Positions 32,006 through 44,200 of a stretch of DNA of 64,000 nt are shown here, piece by piece. The position numbers and the translations under genes are program-made. Each line of letters begins with the position of its first letter. The stretch's first letter is position 1. The notes under the pieces are model-generated. The model ran no database searches. It had not been told where the DNA came from and saw only the letters and a program-made list of their open reading frames with translations. The stretch comes from Mya arenaria (taxonomy: Eukaryota; Mollusca; Bivalvia; Myida; Myidae). The stretch lies in the NCBI RefSeq assembly GCF_026914265.1, contig NC_069125.1, positions 8,123,617 to 8,187,616 on the forward strand. Direction: 5' to 3'.

Positions 32006-33983
32006 AATATCTTTGCTCATTTGGGACATTAGCCTCCTAGATGACAGAGATGACAGACGACTTTGCGTGATACAAAAGCAGTTACGGACCCTTAAAATGT
32101 GCTATTGTGTATGATATGGCATTGCTACAAGAGATGGCATTATTCAATGAAGAAAAGTATTAGTGTATATAGTTATGTCTTTCAAGATTTTCAAGATCAT
32201 CTGATCTTTTGTACCCGTGTATAGCTTCAATTGAATGCAAAGACATCGCAAAAGAGTATTGGCCATGGTATTTTCACAGGGTCAATTGTTTTATATAATA
32301 GTCTGCTTTTGAAAAAAAAATGATACATACATGTTCATCCATTTCCCGCGTTTTTTTTATTTGCTCAACGTAAATAATCATAGAAGTTGCGTTTTAGCAA
32401 CGTTACTCTTCTAAGAGAAGAAATAGAGGATAATTATTGTTGTTATTATTATTATATGCCTAAACAGGATTAAAAATGACAGTTAATTGCTGTTTAACAG
32501 AAAACGTGCCTAATTGTATTTGAACGTAACGTCATTTCGAAAATGACGTCGTTGAAATAGTATCTCACAGCCCTGTTCTCACTGATGTTTTATTTGGAAG
32601 TGAGATCGGGCTTAAATTTTAAACAATGAAAATATCAAATTGTTATTTCATTGTATGCAACAGTGGGATATAACTAATATTTCACTGATAAATCTCTATG
32701 AATCACATGTGCACATATAATAAAAACTGATGATTTTTTTCCTTTCTGTGACGGTAAAACCTTACGTACTAGAACATTTTGTATCTCGATTTCGCTCAAT
32801 CTAAATATTTCAGTAACTATACACCAAATGTGTGTGCATCAAGAAAAAATAGGCTAAGAATAATAACGTTCAAATTGTACAAGACATATTAAATCGTTCA
32901 TGACAGAGCAAAATATATATTTCTGTTCAACTAGAACATGGAAGCAGGCGACTGTATAAACGTGTATGCATATATATATAAACCTAAATATATGTAATGT
33001 CAGTGATAGTGTCCCCCCCCCCGATTTCATATGACCTTGATAATGCTCTTACTGTATACTGACCGTGCATATAATCTGAGATAATAATTTGTCATAGACA
33101 AGATGAATTATCATAGTTGTCCCTTGTTCTAAGATTTGATAAGTCTAAATGTGTGACACAATAAAGATAACATACTGTAACCTCAGTGTTTTTACATGCT
33201 TTGTTCAAACATGCAGAAGTGGGAGAAATAAGCGCTGCACTGTTTCGAGATACTTTAACTAAACAAAAATCCGAGGAACAGTATGACAATTTTGCACTTG
33301 AATGCAGTATTTCAGAAATGAATAAATCCTTCCTTGGGGACGACTCCAAGTCCCATTTAACCAATTAAAATCATGTATTGTGTGTATTTTAAGGAAAACG
33401 AGCGTACGATCTCTTTTGCACTTCATAAATGCGCCCCCTCTAACGCGTTATCGTGAAACCTCCCCTGCTTATGGCCAAAATGTGACGACGACTATAACGA
33501 AAACACTATGCCATTACAATACCTCGACTTTCGTCCTGTCCTATTTGCTCAGTAACTGATATGCATGTATGGTACTCAATAAAGACCCAGTGAAGGACAA
33601 TAAAACATACATCACCTGTATAATACATGAAGTAACAAACAGGGGCTGTCACAGAATAAGGAAAATGCCCCCGATTGTGACTAGTCTGAGGACAGTAGAT
33701 AACATATGTGTTGAATAAAATAAGTTATTAAAAAAAACATTCATCTTAACAAACGCCGTCAAGAGGTGCTCAACAAATCTGTGATGGTTGATTGACTGCC
33801 CGTTATCAGGCATCGTGCCTGAGATACTAAGTTCTGTTCAACATTGCCCACAAGCAGTGACCTTGAAGTTTGAGATGAAAACACATTTGTCATGCACGAT
33901 ACATTGACATTCCATGGATCCTGAACGATATGAAATCGGAACACCTCGGCTAGTATCTCGAAGCTTGCCGGGGATGGCCGAGT
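32006..33983. other. 3' region of the third receptor and intergenic DNA
   Basis: AATAAA signals near 32716 and 33161 could end the receptor transcript. A poly-C tract lies near 33013. Open frames around 33092-33368 and 33759-34268 have no recognisable family and no splice support. Confidence 0.35.
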
Positions 33984-34315
33984 AGTTACGGTTGATGAAA
34001 AGCATGCACTGAAACTTCGACATTTACCGTTGTCATAAATATCAGAGCTTGCGAAACAGTACTTGTGAGGGTAGCATGCGGAGTAATTAAATCGAGTTTC
34101 AGCGAGTCTACAGTAAGACGTCAGCGGTCTCGAACCTAAAAATCCCTCCACATCAGTGCTCAACATGTTAGTTCCATTTTCCATTTTTCCACTGGGGGCC
34201 CCCGCGAACCCCCCTACGGCTACAGGGTTATTCCCCCTCCCACACCCTCCCCTTTTCGTGCGTAACATTCAGTAAAGCCTGGCTACGGGGCAATTAACAG
34301 GGCAATTTATCAAGC
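33984..34315. repeat. Block duplicated at 36120-36395
   Basis: Shares GCATGCACTGA, CATTTACCGTTGTCA/CATTTACTATTGTCA, GCTTGCGAAACAGTACTTGT/GTTTGCGAAACATTACTTGT and GCGACTTTATAAC segments with the block at 36120-36395, in the same orientation. The two blocks flank the duplicated last exon of the TRPT1/AMN1-like gene. Confidence 0.65.
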
Positions 34316-34782
34316 GACTTTATAACCCTATGACCAGCCTGCTTACCAAGATTGCTCCCTGGCCCCGAAAAATTTTCAGACATTAGTCGGGAAAAGATTT
34401 TCATCCACGACCATCATGACCTTGACCCACTGACCTCAAAATAGATCAGGAACATCTGCTGGTCATGACCAACCTGCCTACCAATTTCACATCATTAGCG
34501 TTTGCAAATCTTAAACCGTGGAGGCGGACGGTCGGACGGACTGACGGTCATATTTCTATATGCCGCCTTCCATGGGCATACAAAAACTTACAGATATAAG
34601 AAATATTGAATATATTATGAATACAAATTAATCCCTCCATTAAAAATATAACAAAATGCTTGCAACGTCATAATAACAATCTTTAACATCAGCAGCAGTT
34701 GTTGTTTTTAAATTACGACTGTTCAGCATGTACACGCTAAATTTGATAGGACCCGTATAGTAATAGAATATTCTTTGCCACT

Positions 34783-35088
34783 TCAAAGCTGCACTCTCAC
34801 GGATTGAACGTGTTGACAACTTTTTTTTGTCTTGGAACGAGCCAGTTTATGCGAAAATCCATGGAAACCAGTTATATAAGACTGCTGACAAAACATAAGA
34901 TTGCAAATTTTTATATTTAAGTTAAAAAAATGATGTTTTATGCATTTTTCTTAAACCGTTACGGTTTTAGCCATAAAACATTAATTTTGGAACGGAAATA
35001 TGACAATTATACGCAAAAACTTGCTCATTTCAAGACAAAAAATGAAAAAGTTGTCAAAACGTTCAATCTGTGAGAGTGCAGCTTTTAA
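34783..35088. mobile_element. MITE family A copy
   Basis: AAAGCTGCACTCTCACGG at the left and CTGTGAGAGTGCAGCTTTTAA at the right are inverted repeats; the interior matches other family A copies. It lies about 30 bases beyond the stop codon of the TRPT1/AMN1-like gene, so it may be inside that gene's 3' untranslated region. Confidence 0.9.
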
Positions 35089-35119
35089 CACAATTTCACT
35101 TCTACACACTGCCCTTGTA

Positions 35120-38100
35120 CTACCAAGTTTTTCCGAAATTCGGTAGCATCATGCTAGGGTTTTCTAGCGTCACGTCCGGGTCTGATTCCAAGATGCCTTT
35201 CAAAACAACCTTTACCCCCCTCTGTCGGGCCGCCTCTATGATAACCGCACGACTCTCCTTCCCAAGGGTGACGTCATAAATATCAAGGTGACGTAATCGC
35301 TCGCAGTTACACACTAAATCCACTATTGCACTGTCTGAAAACGTCCGAATGAAGCTGAGATTTAGCTCCTGTAGATTGGCCCCATACTTGATCATTGAAC
35401 GAACCCCTTTGTCTGTCACATGTTTACACGCCGCTAAACTTACTGATTCCAGCTTGTGTAGTTTCTGAAACAGAAAAGGGTGAATGTCTCGAATAAATAT
35501 ATTATGTCACTGGAAGAGAAACCAATGATGTATGCGAACGAAAGCACAACGTTTCTCCTCGTGGTTCAAACGGACCCTCAGCAATGAAATATCTATATAG
35601 AACTCAAAGATATCTTTATTTGTCGAGATTTTTGTCGCTTTTGTACATTCGTTCACATCGGCGGCAACCCCGGTCCTGTATTCCGTTTATACTACCATTA
35701 CAACGAATAATGGAACTCAATGAAACAGAGCGTCATATACTTAGTAGTATACAGGGGGCATCCGACAAAAAGGTCAATCACGCGCTACCAAGTATTTCCG
35801 AAGTTAGGCAGCATCATACAAGAGTTCTCTAACGTCACATCCGGGTCTCATTCCAAGAGGCCCTTCAAAACTACTTTAACCCCCCTCCCGGGCCGCCTCA
35901 ATAGCAGCTGCACGACTTCTTCCTTAAGAGTGACGTCATAAATATCTAGGTAGTCGCTCGAAATTACACACCATCCACTATCGCACTGTCTGAAAACGTC
36001 CAAATAAAGCTGAGATTAAGTTCCTGTAGGTGTTTCCTGTATCTGATAATTGAACGAACTACTAATTTAAAAAAACAAAAACAACAACACTATACGGCAC
36101 TTTTATAGGATCCTTAACCATATGAAATGCATGCACTGATTACATTGACATTTACTATTGTCAATAATAACATAGTTTGCGAAACATTACTTGTACGGGT
36201 ACGTACGTGCACGCGTGGGGTACTTTTTGTGCACTACGTCATCAAAGTATGCATCTATAGGTGTATACAATACCAGTTTGGAATGGCATGTACGATAGCA
36301 CGAGGAAAGTTATATAACGAGGAATTATTAATGCGAGTTTTAGCGATTGTACAGGTAAAAGAGTTGAGTGAAATGTCGCAAACGACTTTATAACACAACT
36401 ACAACTTAAAACATGTGCGTGTAGCTTCAGATCCAAGTACACGTCACGTTTCTCTAATAATTCAGAAACATCATCAGCTATGGTTACTTAATATTACCGT
36501 GTATATGGCTCAAGGTCCTATAGTTCTCCGTGCCCCTCCCAGTCCACTAGCTGTTGTCTGCCCCTCTTTTACCAATATCTGGATGTTATGCACCAGTCAA
36601 TTGTAACCACGCCCCTCCTCCAGGTAGTATACCGAGGATAGCGGGGGAAAAGGGCCATGTTTTAACATTCCAAGTGGCCCTGAAGTGTCGAGTGAATGCG
36701 GTGGTTTCTTTTTCACTCCGAAAATAGCGGGTAATGGGCCTTACCTAGGTATCCATGTGTGAGGGGGCATTTGGCGGGGATTTTACATGCAGTTTGTCCC
36801 CATAATGAGAACCGAAAGTCAAAGTCCCCGCTATTCCCCGGACCTGGGGGCCGTGGTTACAATTGACTGGTGCATTACTACACACAAAATTAGTGCACAC
36901 GTGTTTCGGTTATAATTTCTGAACAATTTTGGCTGAATGGTAGGGTCTACCCAAATAGAAAACTGTAAAATGACTGGGATCTGACGCCTGATATAATGCA
37001 AGGAAAAACACGGGGGAAAATCGACAACACGTACTCCAAACGCTACTTTAATCATGCAAATAACTCACCGACGTCGACGCGTATCTATTCATTAGGAGTA
37101 TCGATAGCAAATAGACTCCGATTTTCAACCACTTCTGTCAATTTATGGGAACTATACCTACCATAAATAATGTCTCCACTACGCTGTCGGTGACAATGTA
37201 ACCGCAATCCTTCAAAATAAGTACCCTGAGGTTTGGACAGTTCGACCACATTGTCTTTAGCATCGACTGGGTCAGACACACATCTTGAGAGACGTCTAAG
37301 TGCTCTAGTGCCGGTACCAGAAGAGCTTTAAAGTTTTTTGAGTTGAGCTTCTTTTTTCGCTTGAGCTGGGATATCATCTTACTGAAATATGTAACAGAGC
37401 CTTAAACAAAATATGTAAATAACAATAAAACAGCGGTGTTTCACATTCCAATATGTTCGTGTTATGCCCAACACTGAGGACAACGCCGCCGCTACCGACA
37501 ACATAAACACATCAAATATAGCCCTTGGTCCATATTACAGAAGCATATTAATACATTTTTAACATATTTTATCTTAAGTGTAAAATTTGGAATTCTTGTG
37601 TTTCGTTAAAAAATGATTCTTTAAAATTAAGTTTTCATTTTTAAAAACATAAGTGTCCATTTTTTAAATGCACAAATACACACAAAGCATAAGACTTTCT
37701 CCCAGTAAAAAAACAGCTAAGGAAATTGTTAAATTTAAGGAAATAATTAAATTTTAACTTAAGATGCTTCTGTAATATGACCACAGGGCTGCTTTCTTCG
37801 AGAAAAAAAACAAAACCTTAACATATCAAATAATTCTGGTCGTTTAATAAATTGGGCTTTGCGGCACGATAAAATATGGATGAAGTAAGAAGGTAAACAC
37901 CGCCACCACCGACGGCTATTACATCTACGCGATAACAACACGGTCGTTTATGAAATGCTGGCGTTTGTTAAACGATACTACAACTTAAATGAAAGACAGC
38001 TAGTCGGTTGACATTGACCAACACTGCAAAATTCTGCGAAAAAATGAGCGAAACATTGAAAAGCGCCCATTGCTCTTGCATTTTGAGTCTATACAGCATA

Positions 38101-39870
38101 CTTTTTTATGGTATTTAAACGGAAAAGCAGGCTGGTGGTTATCTTCCTATTGCCCTATACAAACCCTGGTGATGTTTTGAAATATCGTATGTTCTATGTC
38201 TATGTTCCACATATTACTGCTCACCTGAGCAAGAATTCATCAGGGAAATCTTGTAGGTCATAATCCTGAAGGTTGTCAGTAATGTACTCCAGGGTGGTCT
38301 GTAGGAGGGACCGCACCTGGGTTCCCTCGTGGAAAGGGCTCTGAAAAAGGGTTGCTAAACGTTTATCAAATGAAATGGGTATTTCTCTGAAAATTGTTCC
38401 CCGGTTTCTCTGATGTAAACGGGATTTCCTTTGCTGAACATTTTGACAAAACGGACACGATCATGGTCAGAATGCTTAACGGACACGATCATGGTCAGAA
38501 AGCTTAACGGACACGGACACGATCATGGTCAGAAAGCTTAACGGACACGGACACGATCATGGTCAGAATGCTTAACGGACACGATCATGGTCAGAAAGCT
38601 TAACGGACACGATCATGGTCAGAAAGCTTAACGGACACGATCATGGTCAGAAAGCTTAACGGACACGATCATGGTCAGAAAGCTTAACGGCCACGATCAT
38701 GGTCAGAATGCTTAACGGACACGATCATTGTCAGAATGCTTAACGGACACGATTATGGTCAGAAAGCTTAACGGACACGACCATTCATGGTCAGAAAGCT
38801 TAACAAGTATTCCGAGAATCGTAAAATTCATGAAATGTCTTCATTTCTATCGATATCTGAATGAACCCAGAAAACTTCAATCATCCTCTTGATTGAAAGT
38901 ACTGAAATTATACAACACTTTAAAAGTTACAGAATACACCAAGTACATTCAATACTTTTCCATACCGACTCGAAGTTTCGACCAAACTGCGCCCTGACAA
39001 GCGTCCGTCCAACCTCATCCTTCCGCTCAAACCTGAGCGTCTTTCGGTGGCTTAGGGACGTCTCCACTTCCGCCAGAACTTCCGGTTCGCTGTGGTGTCG
39101 CATCATCCCAACGCTCATAACGTCCTTGATGTCAACGTAACCTGTATAAAAAGGAGGGAAAACTTTATTACCAGAGTAAGTGCATATGATTTGTTTGCTT
39201 TGATGGGATAGGGAAGGAAGTCCAAGTCTAAACGTTCCTTCATAAAGCCATATTTTTCAGTTTAGCCCGCTTATGGATCAAAAGTATATGAATATTGATG
39301 TCAACGAGAAGGAAAATTTTTCACAATAAATGGCACTCATTCCAAAGATGTAAAATATAATCAATTCGGAAAGGCATGCACACATCGCGTCTTAGTTAAT
39401 ACCACTAACGATATCTGAGAAGAGTCGATGTGTCTGTCGTTTAAAGAAGTATATTGAATGTTCCGACTTAATCGCAGTAACTGATAATACATATGTGATC
39501 TTGAAAAGGTTTAAGAGTGTATATTGCTTTATTAAGGCTAAATTCCATAGAGCTTCAAAACAAATTACATACATCGAGTACATGACGCATTGCTTCCTAC
39601 GTGTCACTATAGTTCAAAGTCACTATTAAATTAATCACTCTGGCGCTCTGGCAGTCTAAAGCTACGATTTGACAGTTCTGAATAAAAAAGGCAGACAATT
39701 CGTAATAACAAAACCATTCCAAATATACATACAATGTACAATGTATTTATACCTCCTTCATGAACTGTGAGGCCCTCCTTAACTGCCCCATACCGCAAAA
39801 TGTAACACAGTCGTTTAGGAAGCCTGTCGGCGTACTTGTCTTCCTTTCCACATCTAATAGTGTCTGCCAT
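35120..39870 (-). CDS. TRPT1/KptA-like winged helix fused to AMN1-like LRR protein
   Basis: Five coding exons on the minus strand: 39870-39753, 39141-38966, 38340-38225, 37381-37162 and 35464-35120. All have GT-AG borders and matching phases, giving 324 residues. Residues ~10-98 match the N-terminal winged-helix lobe of tRNA 2'-phosphotransferase (TRPT1/KptA) in order and spacing: RLPKRLCYILRYGAVKEGL, GGYVDIKDVMS and TLVRAQFG. The usual LRHG reads LRYG and the RANQGHS-type motif reads RAQFGRN. The ADP-ribosyl-transferase-like C-terminal lobe is absent, so this is unlikely to be an active phosphotransferase. Residues ~99-324 resemble AMN1: a SLLQTTLEYITDNL ... LQDFPDEFLL entry segment, then Cys-type leucine-rich repeats (LEHLDVS, PNLRVLILKDCG, LESVSLAACKHVTDKG, LQELNLS, LRHLDIYD). 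LRR proteins of this class bind partners. The third exon has no in-frame ATG, which supports joining. An acceptor 21 bases before the ATG (at 39892) implies a leader exon. Confidence 0.72.
35780..36060 (-). pseudogene. Decayed duplicate of the last LRR exon
   Basis: Minus-strand sequence closely similar to 35120-35420: GACGTTTTCAGACAGTGC, ATATTTATGACGTCAC and GAGGCGGCCCG segments in the same order. Several small indels shift the frame and an in-frame TGA interrupts the part equal to LESDPD. It lies in the intron before the intact last exon, in the same orientation, so it is a failed tandem exon duplication. Confidence 0.85.
36120..36395. repeat. Second copy of the block at 33984
   Basis: See 33984-34315. 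This copy has an extra ~100 bases in the middle (GTACGTACGTGCACGCGTGG...), including alternating purine-pyrimidine sequence. Lies in the intron before the last exon of the TRPT1/AMN1-like gene. Confidence 0.6.
36587..36879. mobile_element. MITE family B copy 3
   Basis: TGCACCAGTCAATTGTAACC and CAATTGACTGGTGCA ends with TTA on each side. Sits in the last intron of the TRPT1/AMN1-like gene. Confidence 0.88.
37520..37790. mobile_element. Inverted-repeat element (TCATATTACAGAAGCAT ends)
   Basis: GGTCCATATTACAGAAGCAT on the left and ATGCTTCTGTAATATGACC on the right, about 215 bases apart, with TTAAG-rich interior. It lies in the intron between the third and fourth coding exons of the TRPT1/AMN1-like gene. 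Family unknown. Confidence 0.65.
38448..38804. repeat. 28-bp tandem array in an intron
   Basis: About 12 copies of a 28-bp unit (ACGGACACGATCATGGTCAG then AAGCTTA), two with an extra GGACAC. Located in the intron between the second and third coding exons of the TRPT1/AMN1-like gene. Confidence 0.93.
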
Positions 39871-39892
39871 TTTTTTAATTTCCGCGGTCGTC

Positions 39893-40904
39893 TGAAAAAT
39901 ATGTGCACAACAGTTTACATTAATTTGTCTGTTCTCAGCTGGTGTGATATTATAATTCTATATTGCTATTATCAATAAACTATATAAATATATATGCTGA
40001 AAGCTCTCTCAAAATATATACGCGATAATATTAAATGCACACCAAAAATTATTATAATTTCAATTTCTAAATAGTGTATACAGTTCTGTACATTTTGTAC
40101 ATTAAAAGTGATAATTACGAACTACATGCTAATTCCCTTTTTAGTTACGCTCACCTGTATCAGTCATCGAAATTAGACTATTGGATCAACAAGCCCGAAT
40201 TATTATACTATTGCTTGGCATCAAATTTTTGAACAAGCCCTGCTATATAAAATTCAGAATTTGAGCAAGCCCGAAATACGTTTTACCAGTGCAGGGCTTG
40301 TGGGCTTGAGCTAACTTCGACCACTGCTGTATGCTGTAAATCTATGCATGAGTTTTAATACCGTGATTTAAAACGGAAATGCTGTATATTATTTATATGT
40401 TAAAGAATAATGTTTCAATCATCTTCATTTTATTGTAGCTGGGTCCAATATTACTAAATATTGGTCCCAGAAGTTAATTAAGTACAGTACAGTATAGATA
40501 AAGTTCTGTATACTGCACACGGTACTTACATAAGTATACAAATCCAAGAACTGTATACGGTTGATGGTTGAACAACTGTTAAAATGAATAGATTCGTGAA
40601 AAGCTCAAAAATGTTGCCATTATAAGCTTTAATGTAGTTGTGCAATACATGTATGCAATTTCTATTTATAACAGTGTACATGTACGTGTACAACAGAACT
40701 TTCTGGTAGTTTCATCATAAACAGTCCATTGACAGCTGAAAACAACGCTTTATCGAGAACAACAGATACATAATCATTCTAATCACATCACAATATCATG
40801 TCTGTATAGCCGTATTTGTTTTGTATCTGTAAACATTCCTTCTGTCTGTGCACTGAGTTTACTGTCAAAAATGAAAACAAATGGGAGATCACTCTTTCAA
40901 ATTA
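39893..40904. other. Intergenic between divergent genes
   Basis: Should hold the leader exon and promoter of the TRPT1/AMN1-like gene, which I could not place. A GCAAGCCCGAA/GCAGGGCTTG motif is repeated near 40190-40310. No other gene. Confidence 0.35.
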
Positions 40905-40962
40905 ATAACCGGAAGTCGTAAAACGTCATCGATTTGTGAGCCTCTTACACTTCCTGGGCAAA
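40905..40962 (+). promoter_or_regulatory. RPL6 core promoter and TOP leader exon
   Basis: ACCGGAAGT at about 40909-40917 is an ETS-type site and ACGTCATC at 40923-40930 a CRE-like site, both common in housekeeping promoters. CTCTTACACTTCC from about 40942 has the pyrimidine-rich start of a TOP leader as in ribosomal protein mRNAs. The leader ends at 40962 before GTGAGTAG, a strong 5' splice site. Start position is inferred. Confidence 0.6.
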
Positions 40963-41219
40963 GTGAGTAGACGAACATTTGTATTTACAATATTATATCG
41001 ACTGTAATCCGTACACCAGCTTAATAAAATAAACTTATTACACCGCCAAACGATTAAAGAAAACCATTTCTTCAACAAAACAGTGTAAATAAGATGCTAG
41101 AATATTGAACTACTTCATGTTTTGCCTCTAAACCAGCTACCCAAAACACCAGAAACGGCATGAATTCAGGTCTAGCGAAGTTGTAGTTGTTAATATTTGG
41201 AAACTGTGTTTTTTTCAGA

Positions 41220-44200
41220 ATGGCCCCAACGGCAGCGACAAAGCCTAAGACCCCGTCTCGTATGGTCACCAAAGACATCGGCGGTGACAAAAATGGTGGA
41301 AAACGTACAGTCCGAGTAAATCGCACTGTAAGTAAATCTCGCCATGTTCATTTCGGTCTTATTCTGACATTTCTGTTTAGTGTCAGTCGTGTTTTAACAC
41401 ATTATGAAGTGTACCTAAATGAACTATTTAACATGACACACCTAGGAACATGGGCATGAATTCACAACTGACAAAGTGGTCATTATTGTTTTATTAGCAT
41501 AGTGCATAATCAATTCTTGTTACGGGCTTTCTTCGTAAATTTGCTGAATTGCACCTCAGCAATAATGCAGGGCAGTCAAACATGACTGAGTGCACGATAA
41601 AAGCAAGTTAACACTTACATTATGTTTAGTAAGACCATGTATTTCAGGTAACAATAAAGTATTTCAGTAAACCTGAAGTGTGGTAAGGAGGGATATTTTT
41701 CAAAAGAATAACTGCGAAAAGAGACGGGGAATTTTGAAACTTTGTATATCATTTGTCAAATTTTGTCCAGTGTGCACTAATGAAGTAAATATGGATTTAA
41801 TGACACTTCATTTGTCAAATTTTGTCCAGTGTGCACTAATGAAGTAAATATGGATTTAATGACGACTGTTGATGCTTAAAGTAAATAAATGTAGATTTTG
41901 CTCCTCATGGAAAAGACGAGGGCAATCATGCCAATGTACTTATTCATCTATGATTGATTTATGTCGGTGATCCTCTTGTTAAACATGTGTATCTTTTCAT
42001 ATTGATCATATTTTTTACAGTCTCGCTACTACCCGACAGAAGACCGTCCCCGTAAATTGTACAACCGAAGGAAGTCTTTCTCCCAGCACAAGAGGAAGCT
42101 CCGAGCCTCCATCACGCCAGGAACTATCCTCATACTGGTCGCTGGCAGGCACAAGGGAAAGGTACTTGTCAATTGCACATATTTACTTAATAATGGCAGT
42201 TTTAAGTTAGACAGGAAAGCTGACAAAATGAATTTGCCTGAAATCACTGTTACTTGCCTGAACACATTGATCAGCATATAAATATCATGATTTTTGTCCC
42301 TGTAGAGTGTTGTTTTTAAGTAACTTTTAGTAGTAATAGTGAAATGGCATGAAGTAAGTTTTTAATTAATAAGAACGGATGGATTGAGCGTAGCAAACAA
42401 GCCCTTCTTGAAATTAAGATTTTTCTGAAGGTAATCTTCCTTACTTCGAATACAATCTCATTGGCTGACACATTGTAAAAGCAAAATTGACGCAGAGAGT
42501 GTGCATTGGATGAGTGACAGTATGCAAAGCTTTAAACAGTATGTTGAAATTCTTAATGATAAAGCCTAGTCCTAAATAAATGCCTATCTGCAAATTTATT
42601 GGCTGTGAATGTAGGTTGTATTCTTAACAATGTTTGCCTTTGGGTTTTTTTATTATGAAAAAGATAAAACCAATAATTCATTTGGTTAGAATGATTATTG
42701 CTATTGCTTTGATTTTGATAACAAAACCTTGTACAAACTTAATGATCTCTTCTGATCTTGTTTTTGCTAGCATTTCATTTGCCCATTCAGGCATTCTATC
42801 TGATTAACTAACTTGCCTGTTTAGGTTTCTGGCAAATGGGTTGTGGTGAAAACTGTTAGTTCAGAGCTGTAACAGTTCAAATATTGCAGAAACAATATTT
42901 TTTTGATAGAGTAATTTCTGATAGAGTAATTTCTGATTTTAGTTGTTTTAAAGACTTGTATCATTCTGACTTTTGTTGTCTTAGATTTGTATCATTAATG
43001 TTCACAATAATCTTACTCAGATTCATTGGAGTTTATATTATTTACACTATTTTGGGAATGGGGCGGGGGCATTTCTGATTTGGGAAAAAGTGTCATCCTG
43101 ACTAAAATTAGGAACTCCCAATGCATTTTTGTTCAGTTATTACAAAGCCATTGATAGCCATCCTCTGTAACATTGTTTTAATGTAATAAAATAATTTTCT
43201 TTGTATCTTTCGTAGACGAACTGATTTATTATTACCCCTACTCTTCATTTCAGCGTGTTGTTTGCCTGAAGCAGCTGGCATCTGGACTTCTTCTGGTCAC
43301 CGGTATGTTGAAACAGGTCTTTAAGTATTTGGTTATAGTACGGATTCAATATAAAGGCATTGTGACATGTTTGGACATGGCTTAGATTATTTTTTAACTG
43401 GTCTGTTTTTGGAAGTAAAAAGTCTTTGTGACGGCCTTTGTTTCACCAGCTGGTATTAAGCAAAATTTTAATCATTTAATCAAAATATTGTTCAAGATTT
43501 CCAAAAGAAAGTTTGTGTAGCTTAGTCTGTATCCTTAGTCTTTAATAATTGTTGTGTAAAGCCTCTTTACTACATCTCCTCTTTGGGGCTATATGCAGTA
43601 ATGTCCGGAGTCTGAGTTTAAGACTCGAGACTTATAATTTTATTATAAAAGTGCTCCTTTATGATGAAAAAAATGTTGCTGGATATGTCAGTAGGCATGT
43701 TTTACAATTACTTACAACTTGGTCTTAAAATCAGAAGAAAATGATTTCTGATGCCTTAAATATTGAATCTAAAGTATTTGTGAAAATGGGTTGAACTTAA
43801 AAAATTAGTTGAACACAATTCATCATCTTTGTTTAAGGTCCATTCCACCTGAATGCGTGCCCACTGAGGAGAATTAACCAGCGTTATGTGATTGCCACGA
43901 AAACAAAGCTTGACATCAGTGGAGTCAAGGTACCAGATCGTCTCAATGACGAGTATTTCCGCCGAAAGCAGCTGAAGAAACCCAAACATGCTGAGGGCGA
44001 GATCTTTGACACTAAAAAAGAGGTAAACTGTCAAGGTTTTCTGAATAATTTAGGTGATGAATGCAGAAAAAATTGTGGCTGTGATGATGTATTCAGTAAT
44101 TTTAATGATCTTAACCCCTTTCTTCATTTATTGATGTTACTGGATTTTCATTGTTGTTAAATTGGAAAGACGACTTATTTATGGAAGTAATCAATTATTA

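Noticed and set aside
33759-34268. 169-codon minus-strand frame with several cysteines
   Set aside because: No recognisable family. Part of it overlaps a block duplicated at 36120 where the frame is not kept, and the N-terminal part is low-complexity repeat-like sequence.
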